A stretch of DNA of 64,000 nt. Origin: JBMOOG01 sp049324535. GTDB lineage: Bacteria; Pseudomonadota; Alphaproteobacteria; Rhodobacterales; Rhodobacteraceae. Position 1 is the first letter of the stretch. Each line of letters opens with the position of its first letter. The stretch lies in the NCBI GenBank assembly GCA_049324535.1, contig JBMOOG010000001.1:372001-436000 (forward strand), given 5' to 3'. The notes under the pieces were generated by a model. It ran no database searches. It saw only the letters and a list, made by a program, of their open reading frames with translations, and was not told the origin of the DNA. Both the position numbers and the translations under genes were made by a program. This document shows positions 1 to 8,301 of the stretch, piece by piece.

Positions 1-854
1 AGAAGCAGATGACCGGGCTCGGGCCGGTGGATCTGGTGTTCGACGTCCAGCCGGGAACGACGACGTCGGTGTATCAGGTGTTCGACCGGATCATCAATGC
101 CACGGGCGCGGCCCTCGCCGGCTTCGCGATCGAGCTTGGCTAAGGGGTCGGATCGGGCTTCGTCGCCGCGACCGATGGCGGTCCGCTGACCTTCTCGTCG
201 CTCTTCTCGGCGCAGCCGACCGGCAGCGGACCGGTCAGCACCCAGTTCCCCTTCGGTCTGTTCGGCGACGCGACGGGCAATCCGAACTTCAACCTCGACG
301 GGTTCTTTGCCCCCGAGCGGACCGGACTGTCGGTCGATTTTGCATCGACCAGGCTGACCAGCACCGGCTTCTACGGCCCGTACCCGTCCCTGTTCGGCAA
401 CTGGCTGTCGCAGGATGCGGTCCCGCAGGGCGCGTTCTGGGACAATGATGGCAACCCGCTGACCGATGCGCTGCTCATGGCCTGGCTGAACCCGGCCACG
501 GGGCTCTGGGAATTGCGCCGCGAGGTTCTGGACCTCGGCGCCGGGCTTGCCGGGTCGCTGACCGGGACCGACGTGCTGAACTTTGCCACCTTCGACGCGC
601 TGAACGCCCAGCTTGGGCTAGGCAGCGCGCTGGTCCAGGATGTGATCGAGGACCTGGCGAAGCTGAACGTCAATTACGCGATCCAGGTGGGCGACCTCGG
701 GCGCTGCACCTCCTTCACCCTGCGCATGACGGTCTTTGCCGCGCCGATCGCGCCGGTGCCGCTGCCGGCCGGCGCGGGCCTGCTGGCGGCGGCCGTGGGC
801 GGTTTGGCGCTGGTCCTGCGCCGGTCCGTCCGGGTGCCGGCCAAGATCGCCTGA
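1..854 (+). pseudogene. VPLPA-CTERM / choice-of-anchor-type surface protein, broken by an in-frame stop
   Basis: The frame that ends at 852-854 is open from the window edge except for one TAA at 141-143. The peptide on both sides reads as one protein: ...GFAIELG, stop, GVGSGFV.... The C-terminus carries VPLPAGAGLLAAAVGG, a hydrophobic stretch and then RR, which is the VPLPA-type exosortase-like sorting tail (motif, membrane segment, basic end). This suggests a secreted, surface-anchored protein, and the general look is that of the choice-of-anchor F family. The 5' end lies outside the window. An isolated start at 477 would give only a 125-residue fragment. The stop could be a real nonsense mutation (TAC or TAT to TAA) or a sequencing error. 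The function is unknown. Confidence 0.6.
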
Positions 855-979
855 CCGCGCCTGCAAACGCGAGAACCCCGCGCGGGGCGGCCTTCAGGCC
901 GCCCTGTTTCTTTCGCAGGCCCCCCCTGTTTCCCCGCAAGTCCCTTGCCCGGCACGGCCCCGCCGGGCATACCCGCGCC

Positions 980-1624
980 ATGAGCGCCCAACTGCCCTAT
1001 CCCACGATCCACGAGATCTTCACCCGCTTTCAGGCGGCGGAACCCGAGCCACGGGGCGAACTCGAGCATGTGAACGCCTACACGCTGCTGGTGGCGGTGG
1101 CGCTTTCGGCGCAGGCTACGGATGCCGGGGTGAACAAGGCGACGCGGGCGCTTTTCGCCGCGGTGGACACGCCCGCGAAGATGTGCGCGCTGGGCGAGGC
1201 CGGGCTGATCGAGCACATCAAGACCATCGGCCTCTTCCGCCAGAAGGCGAAGAACGTCATCCGGCTGAGCGAGATCCTGATCGAGCGCCACGGCGGCGCG
1301 GTGCCGTCAAGTCGCGCCGCGCTTCAGGCCTTGCCGGGTGTCGGCCGCAAGACCGCAAACGTGGTGCTGAACATGTGGTTCGGCCTGCCAGCCATGGCGG
1401 TCGATACCCATGTCTTCCGCGTGGCCAACCGCACCGGCATCGCCCCCGGCCGCGACGTGCTGGCCGTCGAGCGCGCCTGCGAGGACCAGATCCCGGCCGA
1501 GTTCCAGCGCCACGCCCATCACTGGCTGATCCTGCACGGCCGTTACATCTGCCTGGCGCGCAAGCCGCGCTGCGGCGATTGCCGGATCCGCGATCTCTGC
1601 CCCTTCGAGGAGAAGACCCCGTGA
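980..1624 (+). CDS. nth: Endonuclease III (base-excision repair DNA glycosylase/AP lyase)
   Basis: This 214-residue protein has the usual Nth length. It removes oxidised pyrimidines from DNA and nicks the abasic site. The helix-hairpin-helix and GPD region reads LPGVGRKTANVV with the catalytic Lys at about residue 124, followed by VDTHVFR with the catalytic Asp at about 142. The C-terminal [4Fe-4S] loop has the exact spacing C191-x6-C198-x2-C201-x5-C207. The stop codon overlaps the GTG start of the downstream kinase (GTGA), so the two genes are probably co-transcribed and translationally coupled. Confidence 0.97.
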   Translation: MSAQLPYPTIHEIFTRFQAAEPEPRGELEHVNAYTLLVAVALSAQATDAGVNKATRALFAAVDTPAKMCALGEAGLIEHIKTIGLFRQKAKNVIRLSEILIERHGGAVPSSRAALQALPGVGRKTANVVLNMWFGLPAMAVDTHVFRVANRTGIAPGRDVLAVERACEDQIPAEFQRHAHHWLILHGRYICLARKPRCGDCRIRDLCPFEEKTP

Positions 1625-2613
1625 CGAAACGCTATCAGGTCGTCGGCATCGGCAACGCCATCGTCGATGTGCTCAGCCAGACCGATGACCACTTTCTCGA
1701 GCTGATGGGCATCCGCAAGGGCATCATGCAGCTGGTCGAGCGCGAGCGCGGCGAGGTGCTCTACGGCGCGATGCGCGAACGCACCGAGGCGCCCGGGGGA
1801 TCGGTTGCCAACACGCTGGCCGGGCTTGGCAACCTCGGGCTGGCCACCGCCTTCATCGGCCGCGTCCGCGACGATGCGCTGGGCCGGTTCTACGAGGCCT
1901 CGCTGCATGCCGAAGGCACGGATTTCCCGAACCCGCCGGTCAAGGGGGCCGACCTGCCGACATCACGGTCGATGATCTTCGTCACCCCCGACGGCGAGCG
2001 GTCGATGAACACCTATCTCGGCATCTCGGCCGAGCTCGGCCCCGAGGACGTGGCCGACACGGTGGCCGGGGCGACCGACTACCTGTTCCTCGAGGGCTAT
2101 CTTTTCGACAAGGACAAGGGCAAGGCGGCGTTCCTGGCCGCCGCGCGCGCCTGCCACCAGGGGGGCGGCAAGGCGGGCATCGCGCTGTCGGATCCGTTCT
2201 GCGTCGATCGCCACCGTGACGACTTCCGCCGTCTGGTGCGCGACGAAATGGATTACGTGATCGGCAATGTCCACGAATGGTGCTCGCTCTACCAGACCGA
2301 GGATCTCGAGGAGGCGCTGGCCCGGGCCTCGGCCGACTGCGGCACCATCGTCTGCACCCGGTCCGGCGATGACGTGATCCTGATCCGCGGGCGCGAGAGG
2401 GTCGAGGTGCCGGTGCACCGGGTGACCCCGGTCGATGCGACCGGCGCGGGCGACCAGTTCGCGGCCGGCTTCCTCTACGGGCTCGCCACCGGGCAGAGCC
2501 TTGCGAAGGCCGGGCGCATGGGCTGTGTGGCCGCCGCCGAGGTCATCAGCCATTTCGGCGCGCGGCCCGAGGCCGACGTGAAGGCGCTGTTCCGCGGCGA
2601 GGGCCTGATCTGA
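1621..2613 (+). CDS. PfkB-family sugar/adenosine kinase
   Basis: This is a 330-residue ribokinase-fold protein. The PfkB signatures are the N-terminal GNAIVDVL segment, GGSVANTLAGL, and the C-terminal DATGAGDQFAAGF motif that carries the catalytic Asp and the anion hole. Proteins of this subgroup in alphaproteobacteria are usually called adenosine kinase, which phosphorylates adenosine to AMP, but the substrate cannot be read from sequence alone. I chose the GTG at 1621 because it overlaps the nth stop and gives the conserved TKRYQVVGIGNA start. The same frame runs further upstream only as an antisense-like extension through nth. Confidence 0.88.
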   Translation: MTKRYQVVGIGNAIVDVLSQTDDHFLELMGIRKGIMQLVERERGEVLYGAMRERTEAPGGSVANTLAGLGNLGLATAFIGRVRDDALGRFYEASLHAEGTDFPNPPVKGADLPTSRSMIFVTPDGERSMNTYLGISAELGPEDVADTVAGATDYLFLEGYLFDKDKGKAAFLAAARACHQGGGKAGIALSDPFCVDRHRDDFRRLVRDEMDYVIGNVHEWCSLYQTEDLEEALARASADCGTIVCTRSGDDVILIRGRERVEVPVHRVTPVDATGAGDQFAAGFLYGLATGQSLAKAGRMGCVAAAEVISHFGARPEADVKALFRGEGLI

Positions 2614-2647
2614 CCGATCCCCGCCCCGAGGCCGGCGGCGCCGTGGT

Positions 2648-3352
2648 TCAGTCCGCGGGCGGAACCGCAAGACCCCTCTGGACCGCGGGACGGGCGAGGA
2701 AGCGGTCGAGATAGGCCACAACCCGCGGACACTCGGCCCAGCCCACCTCTTCGGTCGCCTTGTAGAAATCGCGCAGCGTGCGCAGCCAGGGGCCGATCGC
2801 GATGTCGGCGATGCTGTAGTCGCCGGCGATCCAGTCGCGCCCGTCAAGCTGGCGTTCGAGCACGCCCAGCAGGCGGCGGGTTTCGTTATAGTAGCGCTGG
2901 CGCGGGCGCGGGTCGTCGATGGCGCGGCCGGCCTCGGTGTGATGGAAGTAGCCGACCTGACCGAACATCGGCCCGATGCCGCCCATCTGGAACATCAGCC
3001 ACTGGATCACCGGCCAGCGTCCAGCGGGGTCCGCGGGCAGGCAAAGGCCGGTCTTCTCGGCCAGGTAGAGAAGGATCGCGCCGCTCTCGAAAAGCGGCAG
3101 CGGCCTGCCCCCGGGGCCGTGGGGGTCGAGGATGGCCGGAATCTTGTTGTTGGGGCTCAGCGACAGGAATTCGGGTGTCAGCTGATCGTTGCGGCCCAGA
3201 TGAACCGGGTGCACGTCATAGGGCAGGCCGGTCTCTTCCAGCATGATCGAGACCTTGTAGCCGTTGGGCGTGCGCCAGGAGTACAGCTGTATCGCGTCGG
3301 GGTTGCGTGGCGGCCAGCGGCGGGTGATGTCAAAGGACGACAGGTCGGTCAT
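2648..3352 (-). CDS. Glutathione S-transferase family protein (YfcG/YghU-like)
   Basis: This protein of about 234 residues has a thioredoxin-like N-terminal domain (QLYSWRTPNGYKVSIMLEE, then NNKIPAI with the cis-Pro, then LFESGAILLYLAEKTG, the glutathione-binding ES) and an all-helical C-terminal domain. TPNGYKV matches the nu-class GSH-dependent disulfide-bond oxidoreductases YfcG and YghU, whose catalysis uses Thr/Asn rather than Cys. I prefer the ATG at 3352 over one ten codons upstream because AGGA lies nine bases before it. It faces the PfkB kinase convergently across a 34-base gap. Confidence 0.9.
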   Translation of the reverse strand: MTDLSSFDITRRWPPRNPDAIQLYSWRTPNGYKVSIMLEETGLPYDVHPVHLGRNDQLTPEFLSLSPNNKIPAILDPHGPGGRPLPLFESGAILLYLAEKTGLCLPADPAGRWPVIQWLMFQMGGIGPMFGQVGYFHHTEAGRAIDDPRPRQRYYNETRRLLGVLERQLDGRDWIAGDYSIADIAIGPWLRTLRDFYKATEEVGWAECPRVVAYLDRFLARPAVQRGLAVPPAD

Positions 3353-3505
3353 CTCGGGCGGTCCTGCGTGTTGTGTCTTCACTGCACGTATGGCGCCGAA
3401 TTAAGCGGCGAAGACAACCCCCTGCGACGTTTCGTGCTACCCTCTGGGCGCACAGTGACGGTGCACGGATGCCGGATCGTGCGGAGTTCAAGTGGGGACA
3501 ATGAA

Positions 3506-3925
3506 ATGTTGCAAGAGTTCAAGGACTTCATCGCCAAGGGCAATGTCATGGACATGGCCGTGGGCATCATCATCGGGGCGGCGTTCACGGCGATCGTCAC
3601 CTCGCTGGTGTCGGACCTGATCAACCCGATCATCGGTCTCATCACCGGGGGTATCGACTTCTCGAACCTTTACGTGAACCTCGGTTCGACCGACTATCCG
3701 ACGCTTGCCGCCGCCAGAGAGGCGGGCGCGCCGGTCTTCGCCTACGGGTCCTTCATCACCGCGGTGATCAACTTCCTGATCATCGCCTTCGTCGTGTTCC
3801 TTCTGGTGAAGATGGTGAACCGGATCAAGGACGCCGCGGTGAAGAAGGAAGAGGCCGCCCCCGCGCCGGCCGGCCCGACCGAGATCGACGTGCTGATGCA
3901 GATCCGCGACGCGCTGAAACGCTGA
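3506..3925 (+). CDS. mscL: Large-conductance mechanosensitive channel MscL
   Basis: This 139-residue inner-membrane protein opens under membrane tension to release solutes during hypo-osmotic shock. The start MLQEFKDFIAKGNVMDMAVG is the conserved amphipathic helix leading into TM1 (GIIIGAAFTAIVTSLVSDLI). TM2 is FITAVINFLIIAFVVFLLVK, and the C-terminus is the charged cytoplasmic helix bundle. The length and domain order are complete. The start at 3506 gives the canonical N-terminus; longer readings of the frame run through the divergent GST gene and are not credible. Confidence 0.97.
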   Translation: MLQEFKDFIAKGNVMDMAVGIIIGAAFTAIVTSLVSDLINPIIGLITGGIDFSNLYVNLGSTDYPTLAAAREAGAPVFAYGSFITAVINFLIIAFVVFLLVKMVNRIKDAAVKKEEAAPAPAGPTEIDVLMQIRDALKR

Positions 3926-3952
3926 TCGGCGGGGTCTGAGCGGCCGAAAAGC

Positions 3953-3987
3953 CAGGGCCCGCCCCGTTCGCTGCGGGGCGGGCCCTG
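3953..3987 (-). terminator. Hairpin terminator between convergent mscL and ald
   Basis: CAGGGCCCGCCCC (3953-3965) pairs perfectly over 13 bases with GGGGCGGGCCCTG (3975-3987). On the minus strand the stem is followed by GGCTTTTCGG, giving a short U-run, so it best serves ald. It may also stop mscL transcription. Confidence 0.65.
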
Positions 3988-4001
3988 CGCTGTTCGTCGC
4001 G

Positions 4002-5120
4002 TCAGAGCGACAGCGCCTTGAGCGGGGTCACGGTCGCAAGGCCCAGGGCCTCGCCCACGGCGGCGTAGGTCAGATGGCCCTTGTGGACGTTCAGACCGTT
4101 CATCAGGTGCACGTCGTCCTCGCAGGCCTTGCGCCAGCCCTTGTCGGCGAGCGCCAGCAGGAAGGGCAGGGTGGCGTTGCCCAGCGCGATGGTCGAGGTG
4201 CGGGCGACGGCGCCGGGCATGTTGGCGACGCAATAGTGCATGATCCCGTCCACCTCGTAGACCGGATCCTGATGGGTGGTCGGGCGCGAGGTCTCGAAGC
4301 AGCCGCCCTGGTCGATGGCCACGTCCACCAGGGCCGCGCCGGGCTTCATGGTCGCGAGCTGCGCGCGCGAGATGAGCTTGGGCGCCGCGGCGCCCGGGAT
4401 CAGCACGGCCCCGATCACCATGTCGGCTTCCATGGCCTGTTCGGCGATGTTGCCGTCGTTGGCGTAGAGCGTCTTGAAGTCACGGCCGAACACGTCGTCG
4501 AGATGGCGCAGCCGCGGGATCGACCGGTCAAGCACGGTCACGTCGGCGCCCATGCCGGCGGCGATCCGGGCGGCGTGGGTGCCGACCACGCCGCCGCCGA
4601 TCACCATCACCCGCGCCGGCGCGACACCGGGCACGCCGCCCAGAAGCACGCCGCGCCCGCCGTTGGCCTTCTGGAGCGTCCAGGCGCCGACCTGCGGCGC
4701 GAGGCGCCCGGCCACCTCGGACATCGGCGCCAGAAGCGGAAGGCCCCCGTTGCGGTCGGTCACGGTCTCGTAGGCGATGCAGGTGGCGCCCGAGGCCAGA
4801 AGGTCGCGCGTCTGGTCCGGGTCGGGGGCAAGGTGCAGGTAGGTGAACAGGATCTGGCCCTCGCGCAGGCGCTTGCGCTCGATGGCCTGCGGCTCCTTCA
4901 CCTTCACGATCATCTCGGCGGCGGCAAAGACCTCTTCGGCCGTGGGCAGGATCCGTGCGCCGGCGGCGACGTAATCGGCGTCGGCGAAGCCCGCGCCCAG
5001 CCCGGCCCCGGTTTCGACCAGTACCTGATGGCCGTGGGCCACCGCCTCGCGCACGGCATGGGGCGTCATGCCGACCCGGAATTCCTGCGGCTTGATCTCC
5101 TTCGGACAGCCGATCTTCAT
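4002..5120 (-). CDS. ald: Alanine dehydrogenase
   Basis: This 372-residue enzyme interconverts L-alanine and pyruvate plus ammonia with NAD(H). The N-terminus MKIGCPKEIK...RVGMTP is the AlaDH/PNT signature. TYLHLAPD holds the catalytic His region, and GGGVVGTHAARIAAGMGADV is the Rossmann loop. VDVAIDQGGC, typical of AlaDH, lies in the C-terminal half. The ATG at 5120 was chosen because it starts the conserved N-terminus; the frame remains open upstream into the regulator as a shadow. An Lrp-family gene is divergent 135 bases away, the usual arrangement for alanine-responsive control of ald. Confidence 0.97.
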   Translation of the reverse strand: MKIGCPKEIKPQEFRVGMTPHAVREAVAHGHQVLVETGAGLGAGFADADYVAAGARILPTAEEVFAAAEMIVKVKEPQAIERKRLREGQILFTYLHLAPDPDQTRDLLASGATCIAYETVTDRNGGLPLLAPMSEVAGRLAPQVGAWTLQKANGGRGVLLGGVPGVAPARVMVIGGGVVGTHAARIAAGMGADVTVLDRSIPRLRHLDDVFGRDFKTLYANDGNIAEQAMEADMVIGAVLIPGAAAPKLISRAQLATMKPGAALVDVAIDQGGCFETSRPTTHQDPVYEVDGIMHYCVANMPGAVARTSTIALGNATLPFLLALADKGWRKACEDDVHLMNGLNVHKGHLTYAAVGEALGLATVTPLKALSL

Positions 5121-5255
5121 GCTGGGATCCTCCCTGATCTCATCTGGTGGAAGATTGCCGCGCCGCATGTGCAAGTTTTCAGGTTTCTTCGTTGCCTGCG
5201 CCGGAAATATCGGGATGATCTGCGATGAGCTGACGGTTTTCTGAAAGAACGTTCG

Positions 5256-5720
5256 ATGGACTTCGAATTGGACGCCACCGACCGCCGCATCCTGACCGTG
5301 CTTCAGCGCGAGGGCAGGATAGCCAACGCCGAGCTGGCGGACCGCATCGCGCTGTCCGCCTCGGCCTGCCACCGGCGGGTGCAGCGGCTGGAGCAGGCCG
5401 GCTACATCGCCGCCTATGTTGCGCTTCTCGACGCGCGCAAGCTCGGCCGGCCGACCACGGTCTTTGTCGAGATCACGCTTTCGGGGCAGGCCGACGAGGT
5501 GCTCGAGGCCTTCGAGCGCGAGGTGCGCAAGATCCCGGACGTGCTGGAATGCCACCTGATGGCGGGAACGGCCGACTATCTTCTGAAGGTGGTGGCGCAG
5601 GACACCGAGGATTTCGCGCGCATACACCGCCAGCGGCTTGCGCGCCTGCCGGGCGTGGCGCAGATGCATTCGTCCTTCGCGCTGCGCACGGTCTTCAAGA
5701 CGACGGCGATCCCGGTCTGA
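5256..5720 (+). CDS. Lrp/AsnC-family transcriptional regulator, probable regulator of ald
   Basis: This 154-residue protein has an N-terminal winged HTH (TDRRILTVLQREGRIANAEL, then SASACHRRVQRLEQAGYI) and a C-terminal RAM/ACT-like effector domain (FVEITLSG...VLECHLMAGTADYLLKVVAQD). This is the standard Lrp layout and length. It is divergently placed from ald. By analogy with AldR/Lrp pairs it likely senses an amino acid such as alanine and activates ald; that role is inferred from context. A GAACGTTC palindrome (5248-5255) ends one base before the start codon and could be part of an operator. Confidence 0.92.
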   Translation: MDFELDATDRRILTVLQREGRIANAELADRIALSASACHRRVQRLEQAGYIAAYVALLDARKLGRPTTVFVEITLSGQADEVLEAFEREVRKIPDVLECHLMAGTADYLLKVVAQDTEDFARIHRQRLARLPGVAQMHSSFALRTVFKTTAIPV

Positions 5721-5723
5721 TCC

Positions 5724-6173
5724 CTAGCCGCGCAGGCCGGTCTCTTCCAGCAGGCCGCGCCGCTTGGCCTCGTAGTAGTAGCCCTTCGAATACCACATGA
5801 CCGCCCGATCGTGGCTGCCGTTCGCCACCAGCCAGGCACCGCGCAGGTATTTCACCCCGTAGCGCAGGTTGGTGTCGGCGTCGAGCAGCCCCTCGGGCGC
5901 GCCTTGGTAGCCCATCGTCCGCGCGGTCTGCGGCAGGATCTGCATCAGTCCGTAATAGGGGCCGTTCCGCGCCGCCGGGTTGTAGTTCGACTCGCGCCGC
6001 ACCACGCGGTGGACCAGCCCTTCGGGCACGTCATAGACGCGGGCATAATGGCGGATGAGGCCGTTGATCTCGGCCGGGCCGCGGCTGGGCGGCGGCTCGC
6101 GGCGGCCGCAGGCGGCAAGGCCGGCAAGACCCAGAAGGAACAGGCGGCGGGGGGTGGGGCTGCGGTCGGTCAT
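5724..6173 (-). CDS. Lytic transglycosylase lipoprotein (SLT domain)
   Basis: This protein of about 149 residues begins with a twin-Arg-like basic start and the lipobox LAGLAAC, so it is probably a lipoprotein with Cys at about position 22. The rest is a small SLT fold: RRESNYNP with the catalytic Glu, GLMQILPQTARTMG, and NLRYGVKYLRGAW. It would cleave the MurNAc-GlcNAc bonds of peptidoglycan without hydrolysis. An alternative GTG start at 6191 adds six residues, and neither start has a clear ribosome site. It lies tail to tail with the Lrp gene. Confidence 0.88.
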   Translation of the reverse strand: MTDRSPTPRRLFLLGLAGLAACGRREPPPSRGPAEINGLIRHYARVYDVPEGLVHRVVRRESNYNPAARNGPYYGLMQILPQTARTMGYQGAPEGLLDADTNLRYGVKYLRGAWLVANGSHDRAVMWYSKGYYYEAKRRGLLEETGLRG

Positions 6174-6212
6174 CCTGCGGTTGCATGCCACGGGGATGGC
6201 GGCCGGGCAAGG

Positions 6213-6242
6213 AAAAACCCCCGGGCCAGGCCGCGGGGGTTC
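6213..6242 (-). terminator. Rho-independent terminator of rpsU
   Basis: On the minus strand AACCCCCG, a GC-rich loop and CGGGGGTT are followed by TTTCC. This gives a strong stem with a short U-run 57 to 86 bases past the rpsU stop. Confidence 0.75.
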
Positions 6243-6298
6243 ACCAGAAGCGGGTTTCCCCGCCAGCGCCGATGCCGAGAGGCACCCGGGCGCAGACC

Positions 6299-6505
6299 TC
6301 AGAGAGCGCCTTCGCGCTGGGCCTTCTTGCGCGCCAGTTTGCGGGCACGGCGGATGGCCTCGGCCTGTTCGCGGGCTTTCTTCACGGACGGTTTCTCGAA
6401 ATGCTGCTTGAGCTTCATTTCGCGGAACACACCCTCGCGCTGAAGTTTCTTCTTCAGGGCGCGAAGCGCCTGTTCGACGTTGTTGTCGCGGACGCTGACC
6501 TGCAT
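6299..6505 (-). CDS. rpsU: 30S ribosomal protein S21
   Basis: This 68-residue, very basic protein begins MQVSVRDNNVEQALRALKKK and continues with the conserved helical core (REMKLKQHFEKPS) and an Arg/Lys-rich tail. S21 binds the 30S platform and helps base-pairing between the anti-Shine-Dalgarno region and mRNA. The length is normal for alphaproteobacterial S21. It has a dedicated terminator downstream and is transcribed away from coq9, so it is probably monocistronic. Confidence 0.97.
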   Translation of the reverse strand: MQVSVRDNNVEQALRALKKKLQREGVFREMKLKQHFEKPSVKKAREQAEAIRRARKLARKKAQREGAL

Positions 6506-6610
6506 GTGGTTGTCACCACCTTCCTAGGTTAGAGTTGCATGCATGTGCAGGAAGCCGCCCTATAACAAAGTGACGGGGCCGAGTCCACTGCCCTGCAACA
6601 GGAGAGTGCG

Positions 6611-7297
6611 ATGACCGAGCAGACCGACAGCCGCGCCGATATCGACCGGCTTCTGGACGCCGCACTGGACCATGTGCCCTTCGACGGCTGGTCCGAAACC
6701 GCGTTCCTCGCCGCCGCCCGGGGGGCGGGGATCGACCCGGCCCTTGCCCGTGTGCTCTGCCCGCGGGGGGCGGTCGATCTGGCGGTGGCCTACCACCGGC
6801 GCGGCGATGCGGCCATGGTGGCCGCGATCGGCAAGGGGCTGCCCGAGGGCATGCGGTTCCGCGACCGGGTCGCGCAGGCGGTGCGGCTGCGGCTCGCCTC
6901 GGCCGACCGCGAGATCGTGCGGCGGGGGATGACGCTCTTTGCGCTTCCGCAGCATGCGGCGACGGGGTCGCGGCTGGTCTGGGAAACCGCGGACGCGATC
7001 TGGCGGGCGCTGGGCGACAGCTCCGAGGACGTGAACTGGTACACCAAGCGCGCAAGCCTGGCCGCGGTCTATTCGGCGACGCTGCTCTACTGGCTGGGCG
7101 ACGACAGCCCCGATCATGCCGCCACATGGGACTTCCTCGACCGCCGGATCGAGGACGTGATGCGCATCGAGAAATTCAAGGCCGCGCTGCGCAAGGCGCC
7201 GCTGGTCGGTCGCCTGGCGGAACGCGTCGGCGCGATGGTGCGCGCGCCCGGGCGGACGCCGGCGGACCTGGCCGGGCAGAGCGGGCGGCCGACCTGA
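6611..7297 (+). CDS. coq9: COQ9 family protein, ubiquinone biosynthesis
   Basis: This 228-residue protein has the COQ9 hallmarks: an N-terminal helical TetR-like part (IDRLLDAALDHVPFDGWSE), and a lipid-binding C-terminal domain with WETADAIWRALGDSSEDVNWYTKRASL and YSATLLYWLGDDSP. COQ9 binds lipid and presents quinone intermediates to the hydroxylase COQ7. An alphaproteobacterial role in ubiquinone synthesis is inferred from the family. GGAG lies upstream of the ATG. Its TGA overlaps the next gene's ATG by one base. Confidence 0.93.
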   Translation: MTEQTDSRADIDRLLDAALDHVPFDGWSETAFLAAARGAGIDPALARVLCPRGAVDLAVAYHRRGDAAMVAAIGKGLPEGMRFRDRVAQAVRLRLASADREIVRRGMTLFALPQHAATGSRLVWETADAIWRALGDSSEDVNWYTKRASLAAVYSATLLYWLGDDSPDHAATWDFLDRRIEDVMRIEKFKAALRKAPLVGRLAERVGAMVRAPGRTPADLAGQSGRPT

Positions 7298-8268
7298 TGC
7301 GCGTCATCGAGATCGCCCGCCCCGGCGGGCCCGAAGTGCTGGTGCCGGCCGAGCGGCCGCAGCCCGAGCCGGGTGCCGGCCAGATCCTGATCGCGGTCGC
7401 CTATGCCGGCGTGAACCGGCCCGACGCGCTGCAACGCGCCGGCGCCTACGCGCCCCCGCCGGGCGCTTCGGACCTGCCGGGGCTGGAAGCCGCGGGCCAT
7501 GTGGCGGCGGTGGGGCCGGGCGTGACCGGATGGCGGGTCGGCGACGCGGTCTGCGCGCTTCTGCCCGGTGGCGGCTATGCGGAGTTTGCGGTGACGCCAG
7601 CGGCTCATGCGCTGCCGGTGCCCGCCGGCCTGACCCTGCGCGAGGCCGCCTGCCTGCCGGAGACCTGCTTCACCGTCTGGTCGAATGTGGTGACACGCGG
7701 GGGGCTGAGCGCCGGCGAGCGCCTTCTCGTCCACGGCGGGTCGTCGGGGATCGGCACCACGGCGATCCAGATCGCCCGGGCGCTGGGCGCCCGGGTGTTC
7801 GCAACGGCGGGGTCGGACGACAAGTGCGCGGCCTGTGTCGCGCTCGGGGCCGAGCGGGCGATCAACTACCGCACCGAGGATTTCGTGGCGGTGATGACGG
7901 CGGAGGGCGGCGCCGACCTGATCCTCGACATGGTGGGTGGCGACTACATCGCCCGCAACCTGCGCGCGCTGGCTGACGATGGCCGGCTGGTGCAGATCGC
8001 CTTCCTGCAGGGCCCGAAGGCCGAGGTGAACTTCTCGACGATTATGGTGCGGAGGCTGACGGTGACGGGCTCGACCCTGCGGCCGCAGTCCGACCTGGCC
8101 AAGGCGCGGATCGCGGCCGATCTGCGCGCCCGCCTCTGGCCCCTGATCGAGGCCGGCCGGGCGCGCCCGGTGATCGATTCCGAGTTTCCGCTTGCCGATG
8201 CCTCGGCCGCGCATGCGCGCATGGAAAGCTCGGCCCATGTGGGCAAGATCGTCCTGCGCGTGGCGTGA
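7297..8268 (+). CDS. NAD(P)H-quinone oxidoreductase, zeta-crystallin/PIG3 type
   Basis: This 323-residue medium-chain dehydrogenase/reductase lacks zinc-ligand residues. It has a GroES-like N-terminal domain (AYAGVNRPDALQRAGAY), the substrate-side VGDAVCALLPGGGYAEF, and a Rossmann domain with VHGGSSGIGTTAIQIARALGA. The PIG3-like group reduces quinones with NADPH by one-electron steps. Its one-base overlap with coq9 makes co-translation likely and fits a quinone-related role, though coupling does not prove a shared pathway. Confidence 0.9.
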   Translation: MRVIEIARPGGPEVLVPAERPQPEPGAGQILIAVAYAGVNRPDALQRAGAYAPPPGASDLPGLEAAGHVAAVGPGVTGWRVGDAVCALLPGGGYAEFAVTPAAHALPVPAGLTLREAACLPETCFTVWSNVVTRGGLSAGERLLVHGGSSGIGTTAIQIARALGARVFATAGSDDKCAACVALGAERAINYRTEDFVAVMTAEGGADLILDMVGGDYIARNLRALADDGRLVQIAFLQGPKAEVNFSTIMVRRLTVTGSTLRPQSDLAKARIAADLRARLWPLIEAGRARPVIDSEFPLADASAAHARMESSAHVGKIVLRVA

Positions 8269-8277
8269 CACCCGGAG

Positions 8278-8300
8278 GGCCGGGCCGCAGGGGCCCGGCC
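8278..8300. terminator. GC hairpin between convergent genes
   Basis: GGCCGGGCC (8278-8286) pairs with GGCCCGGCC (8292-8300) between the quinone oxidoreductase and the convergent RNase T2 gene. There is no U-tract on either side, so it is at best a weak terminator. Confidence 0.35.
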
Positions 8301-8301
8301 G

